NCBI GenBank assembly: GCA_020249925.1
Contig: JADCER010000001.1
Location: 269,953-333,952 of the forward strand
Source: Roseomonas sp.
Lineage (GTDB): Bacteria; Pseudomonadota; Alphaproteobacteria; Acetobacterales; Acetobacteraceae
DNA length: 64,000 nucleotides
Reading direction: 5' to 3'
Shown: positions 17,443 to 29,268 of the stretch, in pieces
Numbering within the stretch: position 1 is the stretch's first letter
Layout: every line of letters starts with the position of its first letter
Program-made: the position numbers and the translations under genes
Notes under the pieces: generated by a model
The model's database searches: none
What the model saw: only the letters and a program-made list of their open reading frames with translations
What the model was told of the DNA's origin: nothing

Positions 17443-18100
17443 GCAATTGCCTGAAACCGCAGAAGCGGTTGCGGAAAATCCGTTGAAGGCGCTGGGGGCT
17501 GCGATTGCTGCCGCGGCGCCGCAGGGTGCTGTGACGGGCTTCACCCTGGCGCGTGGCGGGGCGGAGCTGGCTGTCCATGCCAATCGCGATCAGCTTTTGG
17601 CCGTGATGCTGATGCTGCGTGACGATCCGCGCTTTGCCTTCGAACAATGCATGGATATTTGCGGCGTTGATTGGCCCGAACGGGCTGAGCGGTTTGAGGT
17701 TGTCTATAACCTGCTGAGCCTTGCCGAGAACCGCCGTATTCGTGTTTCGGTCACGACGGATGGTGCGGCGCCCGTGCCCTCCGTGGCGGAGATTTGGCCG
17801 AGCGCCACCTGGTATGAGCGTGAGACCTGGGACATGTATGGCGTGGTCTTCGCCGGTCAGCCGGATTTGCGGCGCCTGCTGACCGATTACGGCTTTGAAG
17901 GCCATCCGCTGCGCAAGGATTTCCCGCTCACGGGTCATGTGGAAGTGCGCTACGATTCGGAACAGCAGCGCGTCGTTTATCAGCCCGTCACGCTGCAACA
18001 GGATTTCCGCAGCTTTGATTTCTTGAGCCCCTGGGAAGGCATGACCACGCTGCCTGGGGATGAAAAAGTGCATCTGAACCGTCTGGAGGGGCCGGCATGA
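17435..18100 (+). CDS. nuoC: NADH-quinone oxidoreductase subunit C
   Basis: The gene encodes 221 residues from a GTG at 17435 that overlaps the nuoB end by eight bases. The conserved block [37 protein letters not shown] marks the 30-kDa subunit. The first 30 residues are an alanine-rich extension of low conservation. It is separate from nuoD here, unlike the fused NuoCD of enterobacteria. It overlaps nuoD by four bases (ATGA). Confidence 0.95.
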   Translation: MAEQLPETAEAVAENPLKALGAAIAAAAPQGAVTGFTLARGGAELAVHANRDQLLAVMLMLRDDPRFAFEQCMDICGVDWPERAERFEVVYNLLSLAENRRIRVSVTTDGAAPVPSVAEIWPSATWYERETWDMYGVVFAGQPDLRRLLTDYGFEGHPLRKDFPLTGHVEVRYDSEQQRVVYQPVTLQQDFRSFDFLSPWEGMTTLPGDEKVHLNRLEGPA

Positions 18101-19326
18101 GCCAGAGCCAGGCAATCGCCATTGCGGGCGCGGAGCCCGAGACGGTACGCCACACCATTGAAGGCGACAGCCACACCATCAATTTCGGCCCGCAGCACCC
18201 GGCGGCGCATGGCGTTTTACGCCTGATCCTGGAAATGAAGGGAGAGGTGGTGGAGCGTGCCGATCCGCATATCGGCCTGCTGCATCGCGGCACCGAAAAG
18301 CTGATCGAACACAAAACCTATATCCAGGCGCTGCCATATTTTGACCGCCTCGATTACGTCAGCCCGATGTGCATGGAGCATGCTTTTGCTCTTGGTACTG
18401 AACGGCTTTTGGGGATCGAAGCGCCGGAGCGTGCGCAATATATCCGCGTGCTGTTCAGCGAATTGACGCGTGTGCTGAACCATTTGCTCAACATCACGAC
18501 CTATGCGCTGGATTGCGGTGCCATCACGCCGGCACTTTGGGGCTTCGAGCAGCGCGAGACCTTGCTTGAGTTTTATGAGGCAGTGTCGGGCAGCCATTAC
18601 CACGCGAATTACTTCCGTCCAGGTGGCGTTGCGAAGGATTTGCCGGCGGGGCTGGAAGAAAAGATCGCCGACTGGGCCAAGAAATTTCCGGAATTTCTGA
18701 AGGATCTGGAAGGGCTGCTGACGGAAAACCGCATCTTCAAGCAGCGCACAGTTGATATCGGCATCATGAGTGCGGAACAGGCCATGGCCTGGGGCTTTAG
18801 CGGGCCATGCCTGCGCGCTTCCGGCTGCGCTTGGGATTTGCGCAAGAGCCAGCCTTATGACGTTTATGACCGGATGGAGTTTGATGTGCCGGTCGGCACG
18901 CGCGGTGATTGCTATGACCGCTATCTGGTGCGCATGTTGGAAATGCGCGAAAGCCTCAAGATCATTGATCAATGCCTGAAGCAGATAAAGCCGGGTCCGA
19001 TCAAGCTGATGGATAACAAGATCGCGCCGCCCCAGCGTGGTGAAATGAAGCGTTCGATGGAAGCGCTGATCCATCACTTCAAGCTTTATACCGAAGGCTA
19101 TCACGTGCCGGCCGGTTCGACCTATTCCGTGGTGGAAGCGCCGAAGGGTGAGTTTGGCGTTTATCTGGTAGCGGATGGCACCAACAAACCTTATCGCTGC
19201 AAAATCCGCGCGCCTGGCTATGCGCATTTGCAGGCGATGGAAGTGCTCTCAAAAGGGCATATGCTGGCCGATGCGGTTTCCGTCATTGGTTCTCTTGATA
19301 TCGTCTTTGGGGAAATTGACCGGTGA
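18097..19326 (+). CDS. nuoD: NADH-quinone oxidoreductase subunit D
   Basis: The gene encodes 409 residues of the 49-kDa subunit. Typical stretches are [15 protein letters not shown] near residue 28 and [13 protein letters not shown], which line the quinone pocket with the conserved His and Tyr. The C-terminus [37 protein letters not shown] is canonical. It is part of the hydrophilic arm and is related to NiFe-hydrogenase large subunits. Its stop overlaps the nuoE GTG. Confidence 0.97.
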   Translation: MSQSQAIAIAGAEPETVRHTIEGDSHTINFGPQHPAAHGVLRLILEMKGEVVERADPHIGLLHRGTEKLIEHKTYIQALPYFDRLDYVSPMCMEHAFALGTERLLGIEAPERAQYIRVLFSELTRVLNHLLNITTYALDCGAITPALWGFEQRETLLEFYEAVSGSHYHANYFRPGGVAKDLPAGLEEKIADWAKKFPEFLKDLEGLLTENRIFKQRTVDIGIMSAEQAMAWGFSGPCLRASGCAWDLRKSQPYDVYDRMEFDVPVGTRGDCYDRYLVRMLEMRESLKIIDQCLKQIKPGPIKLMDNKIAPPQRGEMKRSMEALIHHFKLYTEGYHVPAGSTYSVVEAPKGEFGVYLVADGTNKPYRCKIRAPGYAHLQAMEVLSKGHMLADAVSVIGSLDIVFGEIDR

Positions 19327-19943
19327 GCGCGCCAGCCCACAAGGAACCAGACAGCTTCGCTTTTGATGCCGAAAGCGAAGCGAAGATCGCGACCATTCTG
19401 AAGCGCTACCCGGAAGGCAAGCAGGCCAGCGCGGTGATCCCGCTGCTTTATGTCGCGCAGCGCCAGATGGGGCGGCTGACCGGCAGCGCCTGGGTGCCGC
19501 GTGTGGCGATGGATGTGATTGCTGATCGGCTCTCCATGCCCCCGATCCGCGTTTATGAAGTCGCGACCTTTTATTTCATGTTCAACATGAAGCCGATCGG
19601 GCGGCATCATTTGCAGCTTTGCGGCACCACGCCCTGCATGCTGCGCGGTTCGGATGATGTGCTGCGCGCCTGCAAGGATGCGGGCGGGCTTAAGGGTGTT
19701 GGCGATACCAGCGCGGATGGAATGTTCACGCTGACGGAAGTGGAATGCCTCGGCGCCTGCGTCAATGCGCCCATTCTGCAGATTGACGATGATTACTACG
19801 AAGACCTGAATTACGAGAGTACGGTGAAACTGTTGGAAGCCTTCAAGCGCGGCGAAAGACCGAAGCCAGGCAGCGCCATTGGCCGCATGGCCAGCGCGCC
19901 GGCGGGTGAGCAAACCGTTTTGACCGGGCGGGGGGAGGAATAA
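19323..19943 (+). CDS. nuoE: NADH-quinone oxidoreductase subunit E
   Basis: The gene encodes 206 residues from a GTG overlapping the nuoD stop. The thioredoxin-like domain carries the four cysteines of the N1a 2Fe-2S cluster ([10 protein letters not shown] and CLGACVNAP). The C-terminal 30 residues are a charged, Gly/Pro-rich tail. It pairs with NuoF in the NADH dehydrogenase module. nuoF starts one base after the stop. Confidence 0.95.
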   Translation: MSAPAHKEPDSFAFDAESEAKIATILKRYPEGKQASAVIPLLYVAQRQMGRLTGSAWVPRVAMDVIADRLSMPPIRVYEVATFYFMFNMKPIGRHHLQLCGTTPCMLRGSDDVLRACKDAGGLKGVGDTSADGMFTLTEVECLGACVNAPILQIDDDYYEDLNYESTVKLLEAFKRGERPKPGSAIGRMASAPAGEQTVLTGRGEE

Positions 19944-19944
19944 G

Positions 19945-21243
19945 ATGGCCCTTTCAGACAAGGACCGGATTTTCCAGAACCTCTATGGTCGGCAGCCCTG
20001 GAATCTGGCGGCGGCACGCATGCGCGGGAATTGGGATGGTACGGCGGCCATCATCGCGCGTGGCCGCGATGCGGTAATTGAGGATGTGAAGAATTCCGGG
20101 CTGCGCGGCCGCGGCGGCGCGGGCTTCCCGACCGGTATGAAGTGGTCCTTCATGCCTAAGCAATCGGATGACCGGCCGTCCTATTTGGTCGTGAACGCCG
20201 ATGAATCGGAACCCGGCACCTGCAAGGATCGCGACATTATTCGCCACGATCCGCATACGCTGATCGAAGGCTGCCTGATCGCAGGTTTCGCGATGGGGGC
20301 GCATACCGGCTACATCTATATTCGCGGCGAATACTACAATGAAAGCGTGGTGCTGGAAGCCGCTATCCAGGAAGCCTATGACGCTGGCCTGCTCGGGCGG
20401 AATGCGGCGGGCTCCGGCTGGGATTTCGATCTGTACGTGCATCGCGGCGCCGGCGCCTATATTTGCGGTGAGGAAACCGCGCTGATCGAAAGCCTGGAGG
20501 GCAAGAAGGGCATGCCGCGGCTGAAGCCACCCTTCCCCGCGGCGGTCGGTCTTTATGGCTGCCCGACCACGGTGAATAATGTTGAAACCATCGCCGTGGT
20601 GCCGGAGATTTTGCGCCGTGGGCCGGAATGGTTTTCCTCCTTCGGGCGACCCAAGAATTCCGGCACGAAAATTTTCTGCATCCAGGGGCATGTGAACAAT
20701 CCCTGCAATGTGGAAGCGGAAATGAGCATCCCGATGCGGGAGCTGATTGAACGCTATGCTGGCGGTGTGCGCGGCGGTTGGGATAATCTGCTCTGTGTCA
20801 TTCCTGGAGGGTCTTCCACGCCGCTGCTGCCGAAGCACATCTGCGATGATGTGTTGATGGATTTTGATGCGCTGCGCGAACACCGTTCCGGCTTAGGCAC
20901 GGCGGGCGTGATCGTGATGGATAAATCCACCGATGTGATCAAGGCGATTGCGCGGCTCGCGGCCTTCTACAAGCATGAAAGCTGCGGCCAATGCACGCCC
21001 TGCCGGGAAGGCATGGGCTGGCAGAAGCGTATGATGGACCGCATGGTTGAAGGCAATGCGGAGATCGAGGAAATTGACGTGCTGGAAAACGTCACGCGCC
21101 GCATTGAAGGCCATACGATTTGCGCCTTGGCCGATGGTGGCGTCTGGCCCGTGCAGGGGCTGATCCGGCATTTCCGCCCGCTGATGGAAGAACGCATTCG
21201 TGATTACAAGCGGCGCCATGCGCTGCCGCAGGCGGCGGAGTAA
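19945..21243 (+). CDS. nuoF: NADH-quinone oxidoreductase subunit F
   Basis: The gene encodes 432 residues. The segment [15 protein letters not shown] binds NADH, the block around [12 protein letters not shown] belongs to the FMN site, and [12 protein letters not shown] plus a later Cys bind the N3 4Fe-4S cluster. This is the electron-entry subunit of complex I. Length and motifs are standard. nuoG follows five bases downstream. Confidence 0.97.
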   Translation: MALSDKDRIFQNLYGRQPWNLAAARMRGNWDGTAAIIARGRDAVIEDVKNSGLRGRGGAGFPTGMKWSFMPKQSDDRPSYLVVNADESEPGTCKDRDIIRHDPHTLIEGCLIAGFAMGAHTGYIYIRGEYYNESVVLEAAIQEAYDAGLLGRNAAGSGWDFDLYVHRGAGAYICGEETALIESLEGKKGMPRLKPPFPAAVGLYGCPTTVNNVETIAVVPEILRRGPEWFSSFGRPKNSGTKIFCIQGHVNNPCNVEAEMSIPMRELIERYAGGVRGGWDNLLCVIPGGSSTPLLPKHICDDVLMDFDALREHRSGLGTAGVIVMDKSTDVIKAIARLAAFYKHESCGQCTPCREGMGWQKRMMDRMVEGNAEIEEIDVLENVTRRIEGHTICALADGGVWPVQGLIRHFRPLMEERIRDYKRRHALPQAAE

Positions 21244-21248
21244 GCGCC

Positions 21249-23306
21249 ATGGCGAAGGTCACGGTTGATGGCATCGAAGTGGAAGTCCCGAACGGGTCTT
21301 CCGTGTTGCAAGCCTGCGAAGCGGCGGGCAAGGAAATTCCGCGCTTTTGCTATCATGAACGGCTGAGCGTCGCCGGCAATTGCCGCATGTGCCTGGTGGA
21401 AGTGGAAAAGGCGCCAAAGCCGGTCGCTTCCTGCGCCTATCCGGTGATGGATGGGATGAAGGTGTTCACGGATACGCCCGTGGTGCGCAATGCGCGGCGC
21501 GGTGTGATGGAATTTCTGCTGATCAATCACCCGCTGGATTGCCCGATTTGCGACCAGGGCGGTGAATGTGATTTGCAGGACCAAGCCTATGCCTATGGCC
21601 ATGACAAATCGCGTTATGGTGAAGCCAAGCGGGCGGTGAAGGATAAGAATATCGGTCCGCTCATCAAGACCGTGATGACGCGCTGCATTCAATGCACCCG
21701 CTGCGTGCGCTTTGCCGCCGAGGTTGCCGGCACGCCGGAATTGGGCGGCACCAATCGCGGTGAGAATATGGAAATCGGCACCTATGTGGAAAAGGCGCTG
21801 ACCTCTGAGCTGTCTGGCAATCTGATTGACATTTGCCCGGTCGGTGCGCTGACCAGCCGACCTTATGCTTTCGTCTCGCGCCCCTGGGAATTGCGCAAGA
21901 CGGATGGCATTGATGTGCTGGATGCCGTGGGGGCGAATATCCGCATTGATACGCGCGGCCCCGAAGTGCTGCGCATTCTGCCCCGCATCAATGAGGCGGT
22001 GAATGAGGAATGGATGGCCGATCGTGGCCGCTTTTCCTTTGATGGCCTGAAACGCCGTCGGCTGGATCGGCCTTGGCTCCGCAAGGATGGCCGCATGGTC
22101 GCGGCAAGCTGGGCCGAAGCCTTCGCGGCCATTGCTGCGAAGCTCGCGCAAACGCCGGCGGGCCGGATTGGCGCGGTGGCGGGTTCGCTTGCGGATGCGG
22201 AAAGCGTGCTGGCGCTCAAGGATCTGATGACCGCTTATGGCAGCGCCAATCTGGATTGCCGGGAAGATGGCGCGGCGATTGATGGCGTGCGGCCTGATTT
22301 CTATCGCTTCAACACAACCATTGCCGGCATTGAAGAAGCCGATGCGCTGCTGATCATCGGCGCTGACCCGCGCAAGGAAGCGCCGGTCCTGAATGCGCGC
22401 ATTCGCAAGCGTTGGGCGCTGGGGCGTTTCCCGGTCGGCTTCATCGGGCCGGCGGGCATTGATCTGACCTATAGCGCCCAGCATTTGGGCGAAGGGCCGA
22501 CGGTGCTTTCTGCGCTGCTGGATGGTTCGCATCCTTTTGCCGCGACGCTGAAGGCCGCGCAGAAGCCCATGCTGATCCTGGGGCGTGGGGCGATTGCGCG
22601 CGCTGATGGTGCGGCGGTGCTGGCAAGCGCGTGGCGCCTGGGGGCTGAGGCCGGCATGCTGAAGCCCGATTGGCATGGCTTCAACCTGCTGCATCATTTC
22701 GGCGGACAGGTCGGCGCCTTGGAGCTTGGCTTCCTGCCGGGGCAGGGGGGCAAGGACCTTGCCGCGATGCTCGGCGGTGGCGTGGATGCGTTGTGGCTGT
22801 TGAATGCGGATGGCTTTGACCCTGCGCGCATCGCGGCCAGCACATTCGTGATTTATCAGGGCCATCATGGTGATGCTATGGCGGCGCGCGCCGATGTGCT
22901 GCTGCCAGGTGCGGCCTATACTGAAAAGGACGCGACCTGGGTGAATACCGAAGGCCGCGCGCAGCGCAGCTATCGCGCGATTCACCCGCCGGGCGAAGCG
23001 CGGGAGGATTGGCGCATTATCCGCGCCTTCAGCGAAGGTGTCGGCAAGACGCTGGCCTATGATGATCTGGACGCGCTGCGGGCGCGGCTGGCTAATGTCA
23101 GCCCAGTCTTTGCGCGCATTGGCGAAGTTGTGGCTGCGGGCTGCGCTGATACGTCAGGCCCGCAAGCGGCCATGGCGATGGATGCGGCACCGTTCCGGCT
23201 GCCGATCACGGATTATCACCGCGCCGATGTGATCAGCCGCGCATCGGATGTCATGGCGGAATGCGCCGCGGTCTATGGGCCGCAACAGGCTTTGGCGGCG
23301 GAGTAG
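21249..23306 (+). CDS. nuoG: NADH-quinone oxidoreductase subunit G
   Basis: The gene encodes 685 residues. The N-terminal ferredoxin domain has the N1b cysteines ([15 protein letters not shown]), followed by the His/Cys-ligated N5 cluster and the N4 cluster ([13 protein letters not shown] and [10 protein letters not shown]). The remainder is a degenerate molybdopterin-oxidoreductase-like domain. It is shorter than the E. coli protein, as in mitochondria-like complexes. The stop TAG lies four bases before the nuoH ATG. Confidence 0.97.
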   Translation: MAKVTVDGIEVEVPNGSSVLQACEAAGKEIPRFCYHERLSVAGNCRMCLVEVEKAPKPVASCAYPVMDGMKVFTDTPVVRNARRGVMEFLLINHPLDCPICDQGGECDLQDQAYAYGHDKSRYGEAKRAVKDKNIGPLIKTVMTRCIQCTRCVRFAAEVAGTPELGGTNRGENMEIGTYVEKALTSELSGNLIDICPVGALTSRPYAFVSRPWELRKTDGIDVLDAVGANIRIDTRGPEVLRILPRINEAVNEEWMADRGRFSFDGLKRRRLDRPWLRKDGRMVAASWAEAFAAIAAKLAQTPAGRIGAVAGSLADAESVLALKDLMTAYGSANLDCREDGAAIDGVRPDFYRFNTTIAGIEEADALLIIGADPRKEAPVLNARIRKRWALGRFPVGFIGPAGIDLTYSAQHLGEGPTVLSALLDGSHPFAATLKAAQKPMLILGRGAIARADGAAVLASAWRLGAEAGMLKPDWHGFNLLHHFGGQVGALELGFLPGQGGKDLAAMLGGGVDALWLLNADGFDPARIAASTFVIYQGHHGDAMAARADVLLPGAAYTEKDATWVNTEGRAQRSYRAIHPPGEAREDWRIIRAFSEGVGKTLAYDDLDALRARLANVSPVFARIGEVVAAGCADTSGPQAAMAMDAAPFRLPITDYHRADVISRASDVMAECAAVYGPQQALAAE

Positions 23307-23310
23307 GGCG

Positions 23311-24321
23311 ATGAGCGAATTCCTGGCTTCCCCCATTGGTGTATTGGCGCTGACGGTTGCCAAGGCCATGGCACTGCTGGTGCCCCTGCTGGTGATGGTT
23401 GCGTTCCTGACACTGGCGGAACGCAAGGTGCTGGCGGCGATGCAAATGCGTCGTGGCCCCAATGTTGTTGGCCCATTCGGTTTGCTGCAGCCCTTCGCCG
23501 ATGCGCTCAAGATGCTGCTCAAGGAAACCATTGTGCCGACAGGGGCGAATAAGGTCCTGTTCCTGTTCGCGCCAATGCTGACCTTCATGCTGGCCATGCT
23601 CGCCTGGGCGGTGATCCCAGTGAATGATGGCTGGGCGATTGCCGATATCAATGTCGGCATTCTCTATCTTTTTGCCATTTCATCGCTGGGCGTTTACGGC
23701 ATCATCATCGCGGGCTGGGCTTCCAATTCGAAATACGCCTTCCTCGGCGCGCTGCGTTCCGCCGCGCAGATGGTGTCTTACGAAGTCAGCATGGGCTTTG
23801 TGATTGTGACCGTGCTGCTGTGCGTGGGGTCGCTCAATCTGAATGACATTGTGAAGGCGCAGGAGAATCTTTGGTTCTTCATTCCGCTTTTCCCGATGTT
23901 CGTGATTTTCTTCATCTCGACCCTGGCCGAGACCAATCGCGCACCGTTTGACTTGCCGGAAGGCGAAAGCGAATTGGTGGCGGGCTTTTTCGTTGAATAT
24001 AGCAGCATGTCCTTCGCGCTATTCTTCCTTGGCGAATACGCGAATATGATCCTGATGGCGTCGCTGACGACGATCCTGTTCCTCGGGGGCTGGTACCCGC
24101 CATTCGGCATTGAGCCCTTTACCTGGATCCCCGGGCCTGTGTGGTTCGTGTTGAAGGTCTGCTTCCTGCTGTTTGTCTTTATCTGGGTGCGCGCCACCTT
24201 CCCGCGCTACCGCTATGACCAGTTGATGCGGCTCGGCTGGAAGGTGTTTCTGCCCTTCAGCCTGATCTGGCTGGTGATTACCGCCGCCGTTCTGAAACTG
24301 ACCGGCTGGCTGCCGGCTTGA
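23311..24321 (+). CDS. nuoH: NADH-quinone oxidoreductase subunit H
   Basis: The gene encodes 336 residues from the ATG at 23311; the longer frame from 23248 overlaps nuoG. About eight membrane helices are visible. Conserved blocks include [31 protein letters not shown] and [27 protein letters not shown], which form the quinone-access cavity. It links the Q site to the proton channels. nuoI follows after 13 bases. Confidence 0.96.
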   Translation: MSEFLASPIGVLALTVAKAMALLVPLLVMVAFLTLAERKVLAAMQMRRGPNVVGPFGLLQPFADALKMLLKETIVPTGANKVLFLFAPMLTFMLAMLAWAVIPVNDGWAIADINVGILYLFAISSLGVYGIIIAGWASNSKYAFLGALRSAAQMVSYEVSMGFVIVTVLLCVGSLNLNDIVKAQENLWFFIPLFPMFVIFFISTLAETNRAPFDLPEGESELVAGFFVEYSSMSFALFFLGEYANMILMASLTTILFLGGWYPPFGIEPFTWIPGPVWFVLKVCFLLFVFIWVRATFPRYRYDQLMRLGWKVFLPFSLIWLVITAAVLKLTGWLPA

Positions 24322-24334
24322 TGGGGCGCTGAAC

Positions 24335-24823
24335 ATGGCTTCTCTCGATCGCGTCGCACGCAGCCTGCTGCTCACGGAAATCGTCTCCGGCATGGCGCTG
24401 ACCTTGAAGTATTTCTTCAAGAAGAAGGTGACGCTGAACTACCCCTATGAACGCGGGCCGCTTGGGCCGCGCTTCAAGGGTGAACATGCGCTGCGCCGTT
24501 ACCCGAATGGCGAAGAACGCTGCATTGCCTGCAAATTATGTGAGGCTGTCTGCCCCGCCCAGGCCATCACCATCGAAGCCGAACCACGGGAAGATGGCAG
24601 CCGCCGCACCACGCGCTACGACATTGACATGACCAAGTGCATCTATTGCGGCTTGTGCGAAGAAGCCTGCCCAGTGGATGCCATTGTCGAAGGGCCGAAT
24701 ATGGAATTCGCGGTCGAGCGGCGGGAAGAACTCATCTACACCAAGGAAAAGCTGCTCGATAATGGCGATCGTTGGGAACCAATGCTGGCTGAGAGGCTAC
24801 GCCTCGATGCGCCATATCGGTAA
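24335..24823 (+). CDS. nuoI: NADH-quinone oxidoreductase subunit I
   Basis: The gene encodes 162 residues with two complete ferredoxin motifs, [12 protein letters not shown] and [12 protein letters not shown], which hold the N6a and N6b 4Fe-4S clusters. The amphipathic N-terminus docks on the membrane arm. Length is normal for the alphaproteobacterial and mitochondrial TYKY type. nuoJ follows after a GGAAGGGG ribosome site. Confidence 0.97.
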   Translation: MASLDRVARSLLLTEIVSGMALTLKYFFKKKVTLNYPYERGPLGPRFKGEHALRRYPNGEERCIACKLCEAVCPAQAITIEAEPREDGSRRTTRYDIDMTKCIYCGLCEEACPVDAIVEGPNMEFAVERREELIYTKEKLLDNGDRWEPMLAERLRLDAPYR

Positions 24824-24838
24824 GGGAAGGGGCGTTTG

Positions 24839-25525
24839 ATGATTGCCGCTCTTGCCTTTTACGCCTTTGCCGCGGTGCTGATTGGTTCCGCCGTGATGGT
24901 GGTGACCAGCCGGAACCCGGTGCATAGCGTGCTGTTCCTGATCCTGGCCTTCTTCAATGCCGCGGGGTTGTTCCTGCTAACCGGCGCCGAATTCCTGGCC
25001 ATGATTTTGGTGATTGTCTATGTCGGCGCGGTCGCGGTCCTGTTCCTGTTCGTGGTCATGATGCTGGATATTGATTTCTCCCGACTGCGGGAAGGCTTTC
25101 AGCGTTACGCACCTGTGGGCGCGCTGATTGGCCTGGTGCTACTGGTGCAATTGGTCATGGTGATGATCGGCTGGCGCATGGCACCCGGAGCGATGGCGCT
25201 ACGGCTCAATGAAACGCCGACGGATGTCGCGAATGCGGAAGCGCTCGGGCGCATTCTTTATACCGATTATATCTATCTGTTTCAGGGCTGCGGCCTGATC
25301 CTGCTGGTGGCGATGATTGGCGCCATTGTGCTGACCCTGCGCGACAAGCCGAATTCCAAGCGGCAGAATATTGCGGAACAGATCGCGCGTGCGGGGTCTG
25401 TGACGAATGTCGCGGTGCCAACCGGGGCGGGCTTGAAGCAATTGGGCATTCGTCGCCCGCCACTGCCCGAGGAAGTCGCGCCCAAGCCCATTGAGCATCA
25501 CCACGGCCATGGGGGGCATCACTGA
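24839..25525 (+). CDS. nuoJ: NADH-quinone oxidoreductase subunit J
   Basis: The gene encodes 228 residues from the ATG at 24839; a TTG one codon earlier is possible. Five membrane segments are visible, with the conserved [41 protein letters not shown]. The C-terminus is a long soluble tail ending in a His-rich run ([11 protein letters not shown]), a feature that varies between species and could weakly bind metal. nuoK starts one base after the stop. Confidence 0.95.
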   Translation: MIAALAFYAFAAVLIGSAVMVVTSRNPVHSVLFLILAFFNAAGLFLLTGAEFLAMILVIVYVGAVAVLFLFVVMMLDIDFSRLREGFQRYAPVGALIGLVLLVQLVMVMIGWRMAPGAMALRLNETPTDVANAEALGRILYTDYIYLFQGCGLILLVAMIGAIVLTLRDKPNSKRQNIAEQIARAGSVTNVAVPTGAGLKQLGIRRPPLPEEVAPKPIEHHHGHGGHH

Positions 25526-25526
25526 C

Positions 25527-25835
25527 ATGACCATCGGCCTGTCCCATTTCCTGACCGTTGCGGCGATCCTGTTCGTCCTTGGCATTTTCGGGATTTTCCT
25601 GAACCGCAAGAATGTCATCGTCATTCTGATGTCGGTGGAATTGATCCTGCTGGCGGTCAATCTGAACCTGGTGGCATTTTCGGCGCATTTGAATGATCTG
25701 GCTGGCCAGGTCTTCACCATGTTCATCCTGACCGTGGCGGCGGCTGAGGCCGCGATTGGCCTTGCCATTCTTGTTGTCTACTTCCGCAACCGCGGTTCGA
25801 TCGAGGTCGAGGATATCTCGACCCTGAAGGGTTAG
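25527..25835 (+). CDS. nuoK: NADH-quinone oxidoreductase subunit K
   Basis: The gene encodes 102 residues from the ATG at 25527, which gives the normal start of an MrpC-like subunit; the longer frame from 25491 overlaps nuoJ. Three membrane helices are present, with the conserved Glu residues in [14 protein letters not shown] and in [13 protein letters not shown] that belong to the proton path. nuoL follows after four bases. Confidence 0.95.
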   Translation: MTIGLSHFLTVAAILFVLGIFGIFLNRKNVIVILMSVELILLAVNLNLVAFSAHLNDLAGQVFTMFILTVAAAEAAIGLAILVVYFRNRGSIEVEDISTLKG

Positions 25836-25839
25836 CGCG

Positions 25840-27750
25840 ATGTTTGTCGGCGCCGTTTTCTTCCCGCTGCTGGGTGCGACCATTGCGGGTTTCTTTGGTC
25901 GCTGGATTGGCGACAAGGCTTCGCAGTGGGTCACGGTGATCTGCATGGCGCTGGCCGCCATTTGCGGTGTGGCTTCCTTTGTTGAAGTGGCCTTGGGCCA
26001 TGCGCCGCAAACCGTTGTGCTGCTGCGCTTCCTGGATGTCGGGTCCTTCGGGCTGGATTGGGCGCTGCGCTATGACACGCTGAGTGTGGTGATGGTGGCA
26101 ATGGTCACCTGCATTTCCACGCTGATCCATCTGTATAGCGTCGGCTATATGTCGCATGACCCGACCACGCCGCGCTTCTTCGCCTATCTGTCGCTGTTCA
26201 CCTTTATGATGCTGATGCTGGTAACAGCGGATAATCTGGTGCAATTGTTCTTCGGCTGGGAAGGTGTCGGTCTCGCTTCCTATCTGCTGATTGGCTATTG
26301 GTATGAAAAGGAAAGCGCCTGTGCGGCGGCGATGAAGGCCTTCATCGTCAATCGCGTTGGCGATCTGTTCTTCATGCTGGGGCTGTGCCTGACCTTCTGG
26401 GTCTTTGGGTCCATCGAATTCAGCGAAATCTTTGGCGCCATTGACCAGCACAAGGATGCGCGCTTCGCCGGCCTGCCGGCTTATGAGGTGATTTGCATCC
26501 TGCTCTTCCTCGGCGCCTGCGGTAAATCGGCACAGCTTGGCCTGCACACCTGGTTGCCGGATGCGATGGAAGGGCCGACGCCGGTTTCCGCGCTGATCCA
26601 TGCCGCGACCATGGTGACGGCTGGCGTGTTTCTGGTGGCGCGCATGTCGCCGGTCTTTGAATATGCGCCGATAGCGCTTGCCATCGTAACCGTGGTGGGT
26701 GCTTCAACCGCGCTATTCGCCGCGACCATTGGCTGCGTGCAGAACGACATCAAGCGCATCATTGCCTATTCCACCTGTTCGCAGCTTGGCTACATGTTCT
26801 TCGCGGCCGGGGTTGGTGCCTATCAGGGCGCGGTTTTCCATCTTTTCACGCATGCCTTCTTCAAGGCGCTGCTGTTCCTTTCTGCCGGTGCGGTGATCCA
26901 TGCCATGTCGGAAGAACAGGATATCCGCAAAATGGGCGGGATCTGGAAGAAGATCCCCGTAACCTATGCTGTCATGTGGATTGGGTCCTTGGCACTTGCG
27001 GGTGTGCCTTATTTCGCCGGCTATTATTCCAAGGATTTTGTGCTGGAAGCGGCTTATGCGGCGCATTCCGGGGTTGGGATGTATGCCTTTATCTGCGGCT
27101 TGCTCGCGGCCTTCCTGACCGCCTTTTATTCCTGGCGCTTGCTGATCCTGACCTTCCATGGCGCGCCGCGGGCAGATCATCACACCATGGAACATGTGCA
27201 TGAAAGCCCCGCGGTGATGCTGGTGCCGCTGCTGCTGTTGGCGGTGGGCGCGATGTTTGCGGGCGTAGTCTTCGCGCCTTCCTTCATCGGCCATCATTGG
27301 GAAGAATTCTGGAACGGCGCCATCGTCAATGCGGCCCATAATCACATCATGCATCACGTGCATGAAGTGCCAGGCTGGGTGCCGCTGGCGCCAACCATTG
27401 TCGGGCTTGGCGGCATCGCACTCGCTTACGTGATGTATATGTTCGTGCCCCATCTGCCGGCAGCGCTGGCGAATGCGCTGCCAGGCGTGCATCGCTTCCT
27501 GCTCAACAAATGGTATTTTGATGAGCTTTATGACGCGATCTTTGTGCGCCCCGCGCGCGCGCTTTCGCGCGGCTTTTGGAAAATCGGCGATGTGCGCATC
27601 ATTGATGGTGTGCCCAATGGCTTGGCCGCTTCGGTGGCCGGCGCAGCCCGTCAGGCGGTATCGCTGCAAACCGGACGTGTCGCGAGTTACGCCTTCACCA
27701 TGATTGTGGGGCTTGTTGTGCTTGTTTCTCTGCTGCTGTTCGGGGGCTGA
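25840..27750 (+). CDS. nuoL: NADH-quinone oxidoreductase subunit L
   Basis: The gene encodes 636 residues, a large antiporter-like subunit with many membrane helices. The conserved FFGWEGVGLASYLLIGYWYE, the LHTWLPDAMEGPTPVSALIHAATMVTAGVFL block with its channel lysine and histidines, and the C-terminal lateral helix with its anchoring helix are all present. It pumps protons at the distal end of complex I. nuoM starts two bases later. Confidence 0.97.
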   Translation: MFVGAVFFPLLGATIAGFFGRWIGDKASQWVTVICMALAAICGVASFVEVALGHAPQTVVLLRFLDVGSFGLDWALRYDTLSVVMVAMVTCISTLIHLYSVGYMSHDPTTPRFFAYLSLFTFMMLMLVTADNLVQLFFGWEGVGLASYLLIGYWYEKESACAAAMKAFIVNRVGDLFFMLGLCLTFWVFGSIEFSEIFGAIDQHKDARFAGLPAYEVICILLFLGACGKSAQLGLHTWLPDAMEGPTPVSALIHAATMVTAGVFLVARMSPVFEYAPIALAIVTVVGASTALFAATIGCVQNDIKRIIAYSTCSQLGYMFFAAGVGAYQGAVFHLFTHAFFKALLFLSAGAVIHAMSEEQDIRKMGGIWKKIPVTYAVMWIGSLALAGVPYFAGYYSKDFVLEAAYAAHSGVGMYAFICGLLAAFLTAFYSWRLLILTFHGAPRADHHTMEHVHESPAVMLVPLLLLAVGAMFAGVVFAPSFIGHHWEEFWNGAIVNAAHNHIMHHVHEVPGWVPLAPTIVGLGGIALAYVMYMFVPHLPAALANALPGVHRFLLNKWYFDELYDAIFVRPARALSRGFWKIGDVRIIDGVPNGLAASVAGAARQAVSLQTGRVASYAFTMIVGLVVLVSLLLFGG

Positions 27751-27752
27751 AG

Positions 27753-29264
27753 ATGATGGGTGTCGGTTTCCCCTTGCTCAGCCTGCTGACCTTCCTGCCC
27801 TTGGCGGGGGTGGCGATCATTCTTGCCGTGCGTGGTGATGAGCAGACAGTCGCCAGCAATGCGCGCTGGACCGCCCTTTGGACCAGCCTGATCACCTTCA
27901 TGCTGTCGCTCGTGCTGTGGTTCCGCTTTGACAAGAACGAAGCTGAGTTCCAATTCGTCGAAAGGCTCGATTGGCTCTCGGATTTCGGTGTGAGCTACCA
28001 CATGGGTGTGGATGGCATTTCGGTGCTGTTTGTGCTGCTGGCCACGCTGCTGACGCCCATTTGCATCCTGGCTTCCTGGGAATCCGTTCAGACCCGGGTG
28101 CGCGAATACATGATCGCCTTCCTGATCCTTGAGACCATGATGGTCGGCATGTTCTGCGCGCTTGATTTCGTGGTCTTCTACATCTTCTTCGAAGGCGTTC
28201 TGATCCCGATGTTCCTGATCATCGGCGTCTGGGGTGGGCAGCGGCGTGTCTATGCGGCGTTCAAGCTGTTCTTGTACACCTTGCTCGGCTCCGTGCTCAT
28301 GCTGCTCGCCATTCTGCTGCTGTGGTACAAGGCCGGCACGACGGATATTCTGGAGCTCTTTACGCTCACCATTCCGCCATCGCTGCAAACCTGGATTTTC
28401 CTGGCCTTCTTCGCCTCCTTCGCCGTCAAGGTGCCGATGTGGCCAGTGCATACCTGGCTGCCGGATGCGCATGTGGAAGCGCCAACGGCGGGCTCGGTCA
28501 TTCTGGCCGGCGTGCTGTTGAAGATGGGCGCTTACGGGTTCCTGCGCTTCAGCCTGCCCTTGCTCCCGGTCGCGAGTGCAGAATTCGCGCCCTGGATTTT
28601 TGCGCTCTCCATCGTGGCCATTGTCTATACCTCGCTGGTGGCATTGGCGCAGGAGGATATGAAGAAGCTGATCGCTTATTCATCGGTCGCGCATATGGGC
28701 ATCGTCACACTTGGCATCTTCACCTTTACGCAGCAGGGAATTTCGGGCGCCTTGTTCACCATGCTCTCGCATGGCGTCATCTCCAGCGCGCTGTTTCTCT
28801 GCGTGGGCGTTTTGTATGACCGGGTGCATTCGCGCGAAATCGCGCGCTATGGCGGTGTGGCGAAAATCATGCCGGCCTATGCCTTGGTGTTTATGCTGTT
28901 TACCATGGCATCCGTCGCGTTGCCTGGCCTTGCCGGCTTCCCGGGTGAATTGCTGGTGATCCTGGGCGCCTGGAAGGTCAGCCCCTGGGTCGCCTTTGGC
29001 GCGGCGCTCGGCATGATTCTAGGGGCGGCCTATATGCTCTATCTATATCGCCGCGTCGTCTTCGGGCGCATCACGCGCGATGATTTGCGTGGCCTGCTTG
29101 ATCTTTCGCCGCGCGAATATGCCGTATTCGCGCCACTGATCGTGCTGACGATCTGGATGGGCATTTATCCGCAAAGCTTCCTGTCCTTCTTTGAAGCCTC
29201 AGTCGCGGCGCTGGTGGAACGGCATCACGCCGCGCTTGGCGCAGCACGGCTCGCGGGGTTGTAA
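27753..29264 (+). CDS. nuoM: NADH-quinone oxidoreductase subunit M
   Basis: The gene encodes 503 residues. The antiporter-type motif VHTWLPDAHVEAPTAGSVILAGVLLKMG and the FFEGVLIPMFLIIGVWG block, which carries the essential Glu, are clear. About fourteen membrane helices are expected. It is one of three homologous proton channels with NuoL and NuoN. nuoN starts four bases after the stop. Confidence 0.97.
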   Translation: MMGVGFPLLSLLTFLPLAGVAIILAVRGDEQTVASNARWTALWTSLITFMLSLVLWFRFDKNEAEFQFVERLDWLSDFGVSYHMGVDGISVLFVLLATLLTPICILASWESVQTRVREYMIAFLILETMMVGMFCALDFVVFYIFFEGVLIPMFLIIGVWGGQRRVYAAFKLFLYTLLGSVLMLLAILLLWYKAGTTDILELFTLTIPPSLQTWIFLAFFASFAVKVPMWPVHTWLPDAHVEAPTAGSVILAGVLLKMGAYGFLRFSLPLLPVASAEFAPWIFALSIVAIVYTSLVALAQEDMKKLIAYSSVAHMGIVTLGIFTFTQQGISGALFTMLSHGVISSALFLCVGVLYDRVHSREIARYGGVAKIMPAYALVFMLFTMASVALPGLAGFPGELLVILGAWKVSPWVAFGAALGMILGAAYMLYLYRRVVFGRITRDDLRGLLDLSPREYAVFAPLIVLTIWMGIYPQSFLSFFEASVAALVERHHAALGAARLAGL

Positions 29265-29268
29265 GATC

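Noticed and set aside
21204-22985. 593-codon minus-strand open frame opposite nuoG
   Set aside because: It is a shadow of a GC-rich conserved gene; the translation is rich in His, Arg and Ala with no family pattern.
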